Below are positions 1 to 6,640 of a DNA stretch of 22,862 bases, one piece after another. The stretch covers positions 1 through 22,862 of the forward strand of contig JANPLI010000210.1 of the NCBI GenBank assembly GCA_031426455.1, written 5' to 3'. Within the stretch, counting starts at the first letter, position 1. Each line of letters starts with the position of its first letter. The DNA comes from JANNMJ01 sp031426455 (GTDB taxonomy: Bacteria; Bacteroidota; Bacteroidia; Cytophagales; Hymenobacteraceae). A program made the translations under genes and the position numbers. The notes below the pieces were generated by a model. That model worked only from the letters and a program-made list of their open reading frames with translations, was not told the DNA's origin and made no database searches.

Positions 1-195
1 CGCCGGAGCCGGCCCCGCTTCGAAGACCTGGGCGGCCTGCTGCCGAAGCTGCTGCTTCCAGGTGGTGATCTGCGCCGGGGCCAGTCCGTACTTGACGGCC
101 AGCGCGGCCAGCGGCTCGCGCTCCTGTAGCGCGCTCAGCGCCACCTCGGCTTTGAACTGCGCCGTGAACCGGCGACGATTGCGTTTTGCACTCAT
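1..195 (-). CDS. IS3-family transposase OrfA (HTH_Tnp_1), partial
   Basis: The gene starts with ATG at 195 and runs off the left edge after 65 codons. The product begins MSAKRNRRRFTAQFKAEVAL and continues with ALAVKYGLAPAQITTWKQQL. This is the classic OrfA layout: a basic start, an R-R-F-T-x-x-F-K-x-x-V-A-L-x-A helix, and a helix-turn-helix ending in I-x-x-W-K. OrfA binds the IS ends, and in this family it is joined to the DDE catalytic OrfB by a programmed frameshift; that region is not in the window. The start is chosen because it is the first ATG inside the IS end and matches family N termini. Confidence 0.9.
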   Translation of the reverse strand, partial: MSAKRNRRRFTAQFKAEVALSALQEREPLAALAVKYGLAPAQITTWKQQLRQQAAQVFEAGPAPA

Positions 196-249
196 AAAGT
201 CGAACTTAGCCACCCTTAGCGACCTGTCCAACTTTTGGGGAGCACTACA
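1..249 (-). mobile_element. IS3-family insertion sequence, one end (partial)
   Basis: This is the left terminus (in the minus-strand sense) of an IS3-family element that continues off the window. Read on the minus strand, it begins at 249 with a TG dinucleotide and a terminal repeat (TGTAGTGCTCCCCAAAAGTT, then GGACAG, 249-224). This is typical of IS3-group ends, which run 5'-TG...CA-3'. A short leader follows, then the OrfA start at 195. The element interrupts the GHKL ATPase gene that starts at 455. The other end and the target duplication lie outside the window, so the exact group and completeness cannot be judged. Confidence 0.8.
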
Positions 250-455
250 GGGCTCATACCAGTGCCGTCGTCGCGTACGGTAATGGCATAAGAAGAGAGG
301 TCGGTGGTAATGTCTTCCGGGATGGTAATCCAAACGTTGTCGGCGTCGGCGTCCCAAGCGTTGTCTACTAACTCGCGGAGTGCGTACTCAGCCGCTCGAT
401 AACCACTACCAAGTAGGTCAATTATTTCAGCACTAACTTTCAGAGAAGTTTTCAT
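250..455 (-). pseudogene. GHKL (Hsp90/MutL/MORC-like) ATPase, 5' fragment cut by the IS
   Basis: The ATG at 455 opens a frame of 68 intact codons that ends where the IS3 terminus begins at 249; past the junction the frame reads into IS sequence. Two Bergerat-fold ATP-binding motifs are visible. The N-box is in ALRELVDNAWDADADNV (about residues 26-42), with the Mg-binding Asn. The G1 box is VRDDGTGMSP (about 60-69), where the nucleotide-binding Asp and G-x-G-M are kept. Only the first half of the ATPase domain remains, so the product should be inactive. GC content is lower than in the flanking genes, which suggests horizontal origin. The parent could be a MORC-like or Hsp90-like accessory ATPase; too little is left to choose. 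The remainder may lie beyond the other end of the IS. Confidence 0.75.
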
Positions 456-462
456 ATTGTGG

Positions 463-495
463 GCAAGGTAATCAATTTGTAGTAGTTACTGCAAA
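463..495 (-). promoter_or_regulatory. Bacteroidota-type promoter of the GHKL gene
   Basis: On the minus strand, TTTG (495-492), 21 bases, then TACCTTGC (470-463) resembles the Bacteroidota -33/-7 consensus TTTG / TAnnTTTG. The -7 box ends 7 bases before the ATG at 455, so the transcript would have almost no leader. Confidence 0.45.
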
Positions 496-592
496 ATCGA
501 CCTTGGCAACCGACTGATAACTGAGTACGCCCTGCGCGGCACACTGCTGACGGTCGAAGAACTGGAAGCCAAGCTAAGTGGCAAAGTCTGAT
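472..592 (+). pseudogene. C-terminal remnant of an unidentified protein
   Basis: A frame with no start codon opens after a stop at 469 and ends at TGA 590-592. Its last part, RLITEYALRGTLLTVEELEA then KLSGKV, uses GC-rich codons and looks like a natural protein end. The bases before about 500 are AT-richer and match the GHKL side. I read this as the tail of an older host gene left beside an incoming AT-rich segment, with the junction near 490-510. The family is not recognised; chance coding appearance is possible. Confidence 0.3.
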
Positions 593-627
593 TCGCCAGT
601 AACGCCCCACCCCCCCCCCCAAAAACA

Positions 628-655
628 GGCCGGCTCCCCACCCAGGAAGCCGGCC
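628..655. terminator. GC-rich hairpin, probable bidirectional terminator
   Basis: GGCCGGCT (628-635) and AGCCGGCC (648-655) form a perfect 8-bp stem with a 12-base loop. On the minus strand the hairpin is followed by TGTTTTT, so it best fits termination of the minus-strand gene ending at 678. An 11-base run of C (610-620) lies just beyond; homopolymers like this are prone to length errors. Confidence 0.6.
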
Positions 656-677
656 CGTTTACATCGATCCCTTTTCC

Positions 678-1030
678 TCAACCCTGCGCCGCGATCACTG
701 CTTTGCGGGCTTCGATGATGGTCTTGAACGCCTCGGCTTTGCCGATGCGGGCGTTGGTTTGCTCCAGGGCGTCTTCGCGTTCCAGCACGGCGACGGCGCC
801 CTGGCTGCTCTGGCGGTAGCGCAGGGTGTTGCGGGTGGCGGTGGCTACTTCCAGCTCGCGGGCGCGCTTGCGCTTACGCTCGCCGTCGTGCCCTTCGGCA
901 TTGTGGCGCAGCGTACGCAGCGGGTCGGCGTTGTGCGCCACCAGTACTGTAGTGCGGCCGGGAGCGTCACGCCGACCTGTTCAGCCAGACCGAATAGCCG
1001 GCGGCTGACCGAATTCCATTTTCCATCCAT
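678..1030 (-). pseudogene. Small charged protein of unknown function, split by a one-base frameshift
   Basis: Two minus-strand frames appear to be one gene. The first starts at ATG 1030 and reads MDGKWNSVSRRLFGLAEQVG followed by VTLP. Near 960-966 the sense passes to another frame reading GRTTVLVAHNADPLRTLRHN, which continues to the stop at 678. The total span is 353 bases, one short of a multiple of three, so a single missing base in the GC-rich tract restores a protein of about 117 residues. The C-terminal half is highly charged and probably helical, with an R/K/E-rich region near GHDGERKRKRARELEVATAT. If the shift is real, a shortened product could only start at GTG 941. The family is not recognised. 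A sequencing error is a fair alternative, because a second one-base loss occurs in the DUF4276 gene. Confidence 0.5.
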
Positions 1031-1078
1031 CGGCTACCTTCATCCCCTCGTTGTTTCACCCCTGATCATTCCCTCCCA

Positions 1079-1660
1079 ATGCCCCACCACCTCACCCTCA
1101 AAATCACGCTGCGCGATACCAAGCCGCCCATCTGGCGGCGCGTTACGGTGCCGATAGATTACTCCTTCGCCGATCTGCACCAGGTCATTCAAATCGCGAT
1201 GGGGTGGGAAGATTACCACCTGTGGCAGTTCTGGGACGGGGTGCGCGGGCCGCAGTCGCTGATGCTCGGCCCGATTCCGCCGGGCGAGACGGCCGCGACG
1301 TGGTTCGACCTCGACGACCAACGCGACGCCTCGACGGTGCTGATCGGCGAGCGGCTCAAGACCGTGGGGCAAAAGTGGCTGTACACCTACGATATGGGCG
1401 ACAACTGGGAACACCAGTTGCTGCTGGAAGCCATCGAAGAAGTGCCCGCCGGGGCGCTGGCTCCCCCGAACTGCCTGGCCGGCAAGGGCGCCTGCCCACC
1501 CGAAGACTGCGGCGGTATTCCCGGCTTCGACGATCTGCTCGACGCTCTCCAAGCAGGTGGTAAGCTGCCCGAATGGCTCGAAGGGCACGAGGGTTTCGAC
1601 CCGAAAGCGTTCGACCGGGCCGCCGTCAATGCGGAACTGGCGACGCTGCCGGTTGGCTAG
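1079..1660 (+). CDS. Plasmid pRiA4b ORF-3 family protein (IS1096 TnpR-like passenger)
   Basis: This 193-residue product begins MPHHLTLKITLRDTKPPIWR and contains the family hallmarks: an early beta strand with L-R-D-x-x-P-P-I-W-R-R, then F-A-D-L-H-x-V-I-Q-x-A-M-G-W (about residues 30-43), H-L-W-Q-F, a central Y-x-Y-D-x-G-D-x-W-x-H (about 102-112), and the Cys-containing P-P-E-D-C-G-G-I-P-G segment (about 139-149). The length is normal for the family, whose members occur on plasmids and beside transposons and have no proven function. The ATG at 1079 is the only sensible start. No Shine-Dalgarno site is visible; a TACCTTCA box at 1034-1041 may be the -7 element. The location among IS and gene fragments fits a mobile or accessory gene. 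Confidence 0.88.
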   Translation: MPHHLTLKITLRDTKPPIWRRVTVPIDYSFADLHQVIQIAMGWEDYHLWQFWDGVRGPQSLMLGPIPPGETAATWFDLDDQRDASTVLIGERLKTVGQKWLYTYDMGDNWEHQLLLEAIEEVPAGALAPPNCLAGKGACPPEDCGGIPGFDDLLDALQAGGKLPEWLEGHEGFDPKAFDRAAVNAELATLPVG

Positions 1661-1662
1661 CG

Positions 1663-1800
1663 CGCGTAACCGGCACCACCCCGCAGGGCGCCGAAGTGCT
1701 GCTGGCGCTGCCATGCATCGTGCATCTGGTCAAGGCCAACTACCCGCAGGCGCCGGACAAGATGCTCCGCGCGTTTGGCTTCCTGAAGGAGAGCAATTAG
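1663..1800 (+). pseudogene. C-terminal fragment of an unidentified protein
   Basis: After the stop of the pRiA4b-like gene, a different frame stays open to TAG 1798-1800 and ends in ...VKANYPQAPDKMLRAFGFLKESN, which looks like an authentic C terminus. There is no convincing start codon of its own. The span from 1079 to 1800 is again one base short of a multiple of three, so a fusion to the upstream gene by frameshift cannot be excluded. However, the upstream product already has a normal family length. The most likely reading is a leftover gene tail. A similar but weaker FGFLNERN reading occurs at about 2634-2657. Confidence 0.3.
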
Positions 1801-1823
1801 CCCCGCCGGCCAGCCCCTCAACC

Positions 1824-1862
1824 AACCGCCCCGCCCGGCACGGTGCCGGGCGGGGCGGTTTT
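1824..1862 (+). terminator. Strong intrinsic terminator (18-bp perfect inverted repeat)
   Basis: Positions 1824-1841 and 1843-1860 are exact reverse complements (AACCGCCCCGCCCGGCAC and its mirror) around a single G. The plus-strand sequence runs on into TTTT (1859-1862). In RNA the central bases would form the loop. It ends plus-strand transcription from 1079-1800 and separates it from the convergent lipoprotein gene ending at 1900. Confidence 0.85.
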
Positions 1863-1899
1863 GGTCGAAGCCAGGGCGCGACGGGGCCGCTCCGCGAAG

Positions 1900-2499
1900 C
1901 TACTTTTTCAGCAGCAGGATCCAGTTCCAGTCGGCGGGGTCGCCGACGCCGACGCTGGGGGTGTAGCGGAATAGCTTGACCGCAGCGGTGGGGTTGGCGG
2001 TGAGGTAGGCGCGCACTTTGGTGAGGCCCTGCACCGAGTTCCAGACGGGGGCGTAGTCGTAGGTGATGCTGTCGGGGTTGAAGACGTTCTCGAAGCCGCC
2101 GCCCGGCTGGGCGATGTTGAGCAGCGGCGTGTGGGTGAACTGCGCGGCTGGCGTGAGCGCCTGCGGAAACCGCATCTGGCCGCACCCCATCCAAATGATG
2201 GAGCCGTCGAAGAGGGGTTGGTTCAGCTCCTGGTAGGTCAGGCGGAGGTTGCCGAAATCGCCGGGCGGATCGTAGTCGGGGGCAACGGTAAAGGTGGGCG
2301 TCGCGGTGGGGAAGGCCAGCTCGGTGCCGCCCTCGAAGGTGTTGGTCTGGTAGTCGACCTGCAACAGCAGCACCTGATTGGCCGCCGTTGGTGGGGTCGG
2401 GGTGGGGTCGCAGTCGTGGCGGTCGTGGCCCCGGTGGTGGTCGCAGGCGGTTAAGCTCAGCGCGGCGGCCAAAAGTAGAAGCAGCGGGTTACGCATCAT
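1900..2499 (-). CDS. Putative lipoprotein of unknown function
   Basis: The product of 199 residues starts with a type II signal peptide: (M)MRNPLLLLLAAALSLTACDH, lipobox L-T-A-C with the lipidated Cys at about residue 17. A short His/Asp-rich stretch follows (H-H-R-G-H-D-R-H-D-C-D) and may bind metal. Next comes a Thr/Pro-rich linker (PTPTPPT), then a globular part with Tyr and Asn-rich beta segments and a C terminus ...DWNWILLLKK. Either of two adjacent ATGs (2499 or 2496) could be used; the frame is open further upstream, but only this start gives a signal peptide. It should be anchored in a membrane, probably facing the periplasm. I do not recognise the family. Confidence 0.75.
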   Translation of the reverse strand: MMRNPLLLLLAAALSLTACDHHRGHDRHDCDPTPTPPTAANQVLLLQVDYQTNTFEGGTELAFPTATPTFTVAPDYDPPGDFGNLRLTYQELNQPLFDGSIIWMGCGQMRFPQALTPAAQFTHTPLLNIAQPGGGFENVFNPDSITYDYAPVWNSVQGLTKVRAYLTANPTAAVKLFRYTPSVGVGDPADWNWILLLKK

Positions 2500-2551
2500 C
2501 GGGAACGGGGAGATTAAAGGACGAAGAAAGGGGAACGACCTGCGGGCAAGA

Positions 2552-2595
2552 CGGCGGCCGGGCCGCCGACGTTGCCCGGCGCATTTCGCGCCGGG
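2552..2595. repeat. Two GC-rich palindromes between the lipoprotein and helicase genes
   Basis: CGGCGGCC-G-GGCCGCCG (2552-2568) and CCCGGCGC-ATTTC-GCGCCGGG (2575-2595) lie in the 180-base gap between the helicase stop and the lipoprotein start, both on the minus strand. Neither has a T tract, so they may be weak terminators of the helicase transcript or repeat-element hairpins. No gene is seen in this gap. Confidence 0.4.
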
Positions 2596-2680
2596 AGCGG
2601 TGTTCCGTCCGGGAGTCAGGTTGCGCTGCGCGTTCGGGTTCCTGAATGAACGTAACCAGGGTGCGCCAGTCTCGGGGCGC

Positions 2681-5600
2681 TCAGGTGGCCTGGGCGTTTC
2701 CGGCCACGGCGGACGGCGCGGAATCAGCTGGCACCGACGAGGTGCCGGGCGTCGCATCCGCTAGCCCCAGCTCCGGGTGTTGCGCTTGCATGGCCTCGTA
2801 GTACGCCAGCAGCTCCTCAAACCGTTTCTGGTACGCACCTGCGATTTCGCCATCGATCCGGGAGTGGACGAACTCTGGGTGGAACAATTGCGCGGGTAGC
2901 CGGGCCATCACGGACTGCCAGTCGCCGGGGCTTACTTCCAGCTCCAGGGAGGGGTTCAGCAGGTAGTGGCCGTGGCGGACCCGAAACCACAGCGACTGGT
3001 AATAGGCCCGACGCGGGCTGTCCGTGTGGCGGGCCAACAGCGCGTTGAGGTAACGCCGGGTTTTGCGGTGCGCGGGAATGATGGAGTCGGGGAAGGCCCG
3101 AAAAAACGTTTCCAGGTCCGTCACCTCCAGAAAAGCGGGTGGCTCGGTGGCCGGCCGCGCCCGGGCCTTTTCGCGTATCACGATCATTTGGCCGACCAGC
3201 AGGTAGTTGAGGATGAAGTACTCGGGCTGCCCGATGCGGAAGGTGAGCGTGTGGCCCAGTTGCCGCAGCTGGAGCGTTGGCGGGGCCAGTTGCCCGTAGC
3301 AGTGCGGCAGATGATCGATTCGACCGGTAGGGGAGCGGGCCAGATGCTGCATGATGTGCTGCCACGCCGTCCGGCCGAGCAGATCGGTGGCGGTACGGTC
3401 AGCACCGCCATCCGTGATCAGCCAGTTGAGCAGCCGGAGCGCGCCGTTGTGCGCTGCGGCCAGTAGCGGCGTGTACCCCTGGGTGTCGCGCACCTCGGGG
3501 CCGTAGCGGGCCACGTACGCCGCGAGGGCCGCCTGATCCTGCGTGAGGTACGGCAGGTACTTCGTTTTCATCAGATGCTGGCGGATCGGGCGGATGCGCT
3601 GCCTGGCCGGGTTGTATTTCTGCGTTCCTTCCAAAGCGCGCAGCTGGTGTAGCGTTTCCAGATCGTCGTGGGCCATCCCGTACGCGAACAGGTGGTCCTT
3701 CGCTTTGCGGTTGTAGCGATCCGGGTCGAAAGCCTGGGCCTTTAGCGCGACTAGCCCCGCGGGGGTCAAGGGCTCCCACGTGGGTTTTTGCTGTTCCAGC
3801 ACCTGCTCGCGGATGGCGGCGGCCTGCTCGGTGCGGCCCTGCTGGTCGAGCTTGCGGGCTTCGCGGCGCCACTCGTCGGGGGTAGAGGTCTGGGTGGCCA
3901 TTTCCACTTGTGCGTGGGGGGCGGTGAGGCCCAGCAGCGGCAGCAGCGGGTGCTGGTCGTCGCGCTCGACGACGGTGAGGCCCCGCCGGGCGCGCGTCAC
4001 GGCTACGTAGAGGGCATTGACGAAGAACTTGTAGTGCTCGGCGTGGTGGTCGGTGCGGTCGGCGGGGCGGGCGTAGCGCACTTCGGCACCGTCCGGGGCC
4101 ACGTCGGCGGGGGCGAGGCCGGCGGCTACGTCGCGGAAGAGCCGTTCGTACTGGCTGATGCAGTTCACCAGCACGATGTTTTCGTACTCCAGCCCCTTGG
4201 CTTCGTGGACCGAGAAGAGCAGCGGCGTGTCGAAGTACTGGCGCACGGCGGGCTTGTCTTCTTCGCGCAGCACCACCACGGCCCACTGCGTCGAGCGGCG
4301 GATGCGGGCGTTGAGCTGGCGCTGGGCGTCGGGGGTGTCGGTCAGAAACACCACTTCGCCGGGGCGCTGGGCGGCGGCTTCGACCAGAAACGTGCTTTCG
4401 CGGTCCAGCGACCCGAAGCGCAGGTTTTTGATGCGCAGCAGGCGGTTGGCCAGCGCCGCGACGGCGGGGGCGTTGCGGTAATTGGTGCGCAGCAGTTGCA
4501 AGGCCCGGCCGGCCGGCGCGCCGTCGGGTTCGTGCTGAAAGAAAAGCGCCTTCAACCCGCTCCAGGAGAAGAAGTTGGGGTGAACCACCTGGTGGGCGTC
4601 GCCGCAGAGAATGAAGTTGCCGCCGCCCTCAGCTATCGGGCCTTTTTTGAGGGTGCGCAGAATCAGCGTCAGTTGGGTATTGGTCAGATCCTGCACTTCG
4701 TCCACCACCACGAAGTCATATGTTGCTTCGGTCAGTGCCAGCCGCTCGAAGGCCACGATGTTGGGGTTGAACAGGTGCTCCGTTTTCAGCAGGTCGAGGT
4801 ACTTGAGGAAGAGCGCGTACACGTCGGCGCGCTCGTCGGGCGGAAAAACCGACTGCCGCGCGCCGAGGCGCTCGTAGTCGGCCAGGGCCAGGTACGGTTT
4901 GGTGGGGTCGAAGCCTGTCAACACCCCGTGGAATTCCTCGAACAGCCGCTCCGCGTCCTTGACGCGCACGTAGGGCCGGTGCTGGCCAAACCACTGGGCA
5001 AAACGCCGGTACGGAATCTCCTGCCCTGCGGGGATGGCGATGCGCTCCACCAGTTCGCGCAGCGAGCAGAAGTCCACGACCTGGGTCTCGGCGGCGGCGT
5101 GGTGGGCGGCGTAGAGGCGGGCGGCGTTCTCGACCAGGTACGCCGAGCGCGTCACGTACAGCACGTGGGTGGGCGCGTCGGCGGTGCCAGTCAGCGTTTT
5201 GAGCTTTTCGAGGGTCAGGGCGGTCTTGCCGCTGCCCGCCGAACCGATGATGATCAGCGGTGGCGGCAGCTCGAAGATGGCCTGCTGGTCGGCGTCGAAA
5301 AACAGCGGCCGGTCCAGCAGGTGGAAGCGCAGCGGGGGCGCCAGGGCGCCTTTTGGAGCGGGCGGCACGGCCGGCACGTAGGCCAGCGGCTGCATCTCGA
5401 CGGCGGGTACCTGGTTGGGATGCAGCAAGATGGGCGCGGTGGTAGGTTCGGCGGCGGCCACCCCGCGCAGGAACTTCGACTTCTCGTAGGCGTGGTTTCG
5501 GATCAGCTCCAGCAGCAGCAGGCAGGTCTGGCCGTCGTAGGAAGCAAAGCGGAACAGGAGCCGGTCGGTGTCGTTGAGGCGGGCGCGGTAGTAGGGCGTG

Positions 5601-5722
5601 TCCGCCATCTTCTTGACATCGGCGGCGCGGAAGTCGCCGGCCCGCAGGGCGGCGGTCACCTTGTCGAAAGCCGCTCTGAGCGGCCCGTCCGGCGTGAGTT
5701 CGTGGTACTGGTAGAGCTGCAT
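2681..5722 (-). CDS. UvrD-like superfamily 1 helicase with RelE/ParE-like N-terminus and ankyrin-like C-terminus
   Basis: The protein has 1013 residues. Helicase motifs, numbered from ATG 5722: Walker A GSAGSGKT (about 160-167), Walker B FVVVDEVQD (about 337-345), motif III ILCGDAHQ (about 371-378), R-T-N-Y-R (about 412-416), FSVHEAKGLE (about 503-512), and motif VI YVAVTRARRG (about 572-581). This is a complete SF1A ATPase core of the DEVQD UvrD type. The first 90 residues (YYRARLNDTDRLLFRF, then LLLELIRNHAYEKSKFLRG) look like a RelE/ParE-type toxin fold placed ahead of the motor. Residues about 726-790 contain ankyrin-like repeats (GYTPLLAAAHNGALRLLNWL). The remaining C-terminal ~220 residues are unassigned. 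The start at 5722 is preferred over an in-frame TTG at 5749. Cellular DNA or RNA target unknown; a repair, antiphage or RNA-handling role is possible. The gene stands alone, divergent from hemolysin III. Confidence 0.85.
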   Translation of the reverse strand: MQLYQYHELTPDGPLRAAFDKVTAALRAGDFRAADVKKMADTPYYRARLNDTDRLLFRFASYDGQTCLLLLELIRNHAYEKSKFLRGVAAAEPTTAPILLHPNQVPAVEMQPLAYVPAVPPAPKGALAPPLRFHLLDRPLFFDADQQAIFELPPPLIIIGSAGSGKTALTLEKLKTLTGTADAPTHVLYVTRSAYLVENAARLYAAHHAAAETQVVDFCSLRELVERIAIPAGQEIPYRRFAQWFGQHRPYVRVKDAERLFEEFHGVLTGFDPTKPYLALADYERLGARQSVFPPDERADVYALFLKYLDLLKTEHLFNPNIVAFERLALTEATYDFVVVDEVQDLTNTQLTLILRTLKKGPIAEGGGNFILCGDAHQVVHPNFFSWSGLKALFFQHEPDGAPAGRALQLLRTNYRNAPAVAALANRLLRIKNLRFGSLDRESTFLVEAAAQRPGEVVFLTDTPDAQRQLNARIRRSTQWAVVVLREEDKPAVRQYFDTPLLFSVHEAKGLEYENIVLVNCISQYERLFRDVAAGLAPADVAPDGAEVRYARPADRTDHHAEHYKFFVNALYVAVTRARRGLTVVERDDQHPLLPLLGLTAPHAQVEMATQTSTPDEWRREARKLDQQGRTEQAAAIREQVLEQQKPTWEPLTPAGLVALKAQAFDPDRYNRKAKDHLFAYGMAHDDLETLHQLRALEGTQKYNPARQRIRPIRQHLMKTKYLPYLTQDQAALAAYVARYGPEVRDTQGYTPLLAAAHNGALRLLNWLITDGGADRTATDLLGRTAWQHIMQHLARSPTGRIDHLPHCYGQLAPPTLQLRQLGHTLTFRIGQPEYFILNYLLVGQMIVIREKARARPATEPPAFLEVTDLETFFRAFPDSIIPAHRKTRRYLNALLARHTDSPRRAYYQSLWFRVRHGHYLLNPSLELEVSPGDWQSVMARLPAQLFHPEFVHSRIDGEIAGAYQKRFEELLAYYEAMQAQHPELGLADATPGTSSVPADSAPSAVAGNAQAT

Positions 5723-5742
5723 CAGGGGGCGGAGCGAAGAAC

Positions 5743-5849
5743 CGGGCAAAAATACCCGGCCGTGCCCGCCGTCAGCGAAAGCAATCTACCCGCCCGCTGC
5801 TATCTTGGCCCCTATGCGCGGGTGGCCCGCCCAAACGTCCGCACCCTGA
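5743..5849. promoter_or_regulatory. Divergent intergenic region: hairpin, TATCTTGG box and 11-codon leader frame
   Basis: This covers most of the gap between the helicase start and hemolysin III. A palindrome, CCGGGC-AAAAA-TACCCGG like (5743-5760), lies just upstream of the helicase. On the plus strand, TATCTTGG (5801-5808) fits the TAnnTTTG -7 box loosely and ends 5 bases before an ATG at 5814. That ATG opens a frame of only 11 codons (to TGA 5847-5849). It may be the promoter of hemolysin III with a short leader peptide, or the remains of a gene start. No -33 TTG is obvious. Confidence 0.3.
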
Positions 5850-5907
5850 AGACGTAAGCCAGCCCCAAAGAACAACCTCAACCGCGTAACTCCCCCTGCT
5901 TTTTCTG

Positions 5908-6555
5908 ATGGCCAGCGAACGTTCCCAAACCCTCGGCGAGGAAATCGCCAATAGTATTACCCACGGTTTTGGCTTGGTAATGAGCCTGATCGCCGTGCCC
6001 TTGCTGGTTTTGATGGCCCTTCACGCCCACGATTTCTGGCGGGTGGTGGCGGCCAGTGTGTACGCCACCACGCTGGTGCTGCTGTACGCGGCTTCCACGC
6101 TCTACCACGCGCTGCCCGGCCGGCGCACCAAGGAGGTGTTCCGGCGCCTCGACCACGCGGCCATTTACTTGCTCATTGCGGGCACTTACACGCCCTTTAT
6201 GCTGGGGCCGTTGCGCGGCCCCGTGGGTTGGACGATGCTGGCCCTGCTCTGGACCCTGGCCACGGCCGGGGTCGTGGTGAAGGGCACGTTCGGCGCGCAC
6301 CGGTTTTCGCGGGTTTCCACGGCGGTTTATGTGCTGATGGGCTGGCTGGCGGTAGCCGTCATCAAGCCGCTGCTGGCTTCCGTGCCGGCCGGGGGGCTGT
6401 GGTGGCTGGCCGCGGGCGGCCTGTTCTACACGGGCGGGGTGGTCTTCTTCGTCTGGGAACGGCTGAAATACAGCCACACCATCTGGCACCTGTTCGTGCT
6501 GGGGGGCAGCGTCTCCCATTTCTGCGCCGTGTATTGGTACGTGCTGCCGGGGTGA
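5908..6555 (+). CDS. Hemolysin III family membrane protein (YqfA/HlyIII, PAQR-like)
   Basis: The product is 215 residues with about seven transmembrane segments, a normal size. Family motifs are present: ITHGFG near residue 17, STLYHALPG (about 63-71), the D-H-A-A-I-Y-L-L-I-A-G-T-Y-T-P-F stretch (about 81-96), and H-T-I-W-H-L-F-V-L-G-G-S-V-S-H-F near the C terminus (about 190-205). The conserved Ser, Asp and three His residues match the putative metal site of the PAQR/CREST superfamily. Despite the name, most bacterial members are not shown to be hemolysins; some affect membrane fluidity or lipid homeostasis. The start at 5908 fits the family N terminus (ASERSQTLGEEIANSITHG). It is a single-gene unit with a possible promoter at 5801. 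Confidence 0.92.
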   Translation: MASERSQTLGEEIANSITHGFGLVMSLIAVPLLVLMALHAHDFWRVVAASVYATTLVLLYAASTLYHALPGRRTKEVFRRLDHAAIYLLIAGTYTPFMLGPLRGPVGWTMLALLWTLATAGVVVKGTFGAHRFSRVSTAVYVLMGWLAVAVIKPLLASVPAGGLWWLAAGGLFYTGGVVFFVWERLKYSHTIWHLFVLGGSVSHFCAVYWYVLPG

Positions 6556-6591
6556 GCGAGCCAGCCGCGCGAACACCCACTCGCGCCACCT

Positions 6592-6637
6592 TACTTTCGG
6601 GCAATGATCAAGTCCGTCCGCCTCACCAACTTCTTCG
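6592..6637 (+). pseudogene. Duplicated promoter and first 11 codons of the ATPase gene (remnant)
   Basis: TACTTTCG (6592-6599), a 4-base gap, then ATG at 6604 and codons for MIKSVRLTNFF repeat the start of the ATPase gene at 7420-7464 nearly exactly. The first 29 bases from the ATG are identical, the next differs by one base, then the two diverge. After 6637 the frame runs into unrelated AT-richer DNA that belongs to the gene on the other strand. This is a truncated copy, left by a tandem duplication, an insertion that duplicated its target, or replacement of an older allele. It also carries a working-looking promoter box directed into the antisense of the 6641-7186 gene. Confidence 0.8.
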
Positions 6638-6640
6638 GTA

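Noticed and set aside
1079..1800. pRiA4b-like gene and downstream fragment as one frameshifted gene
   Set aside because: The first product already has normal family length and a natural end, so a fusion is not needed to explain it, although the span is one base short of a codon multiple.
2634..2657. FGFLNERN reading similar to the FGFLKESN tail at 1777-1800, as a second copy of the same gene tail
   Set aside because: About 21 of 27 bases match, but this copy has no stop after it and no supporting frame upstream, so relationship is too weak to annotate.
3788..5857. A 689-codon plus-strand frame opposite the helicase gene
   Set aside because: It is a composition shadow: the helicase on the minus strand has every expected motif, while this frame is a Gly/Val/Gln-rich string with no recognisable domain.
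5908..6555. Hemolysin III as a secreted toxin
   Set aside because: The name is historical; motifs place it in the PAQR-like integral membrane family, and nothing here indicates secretion or toxicity.
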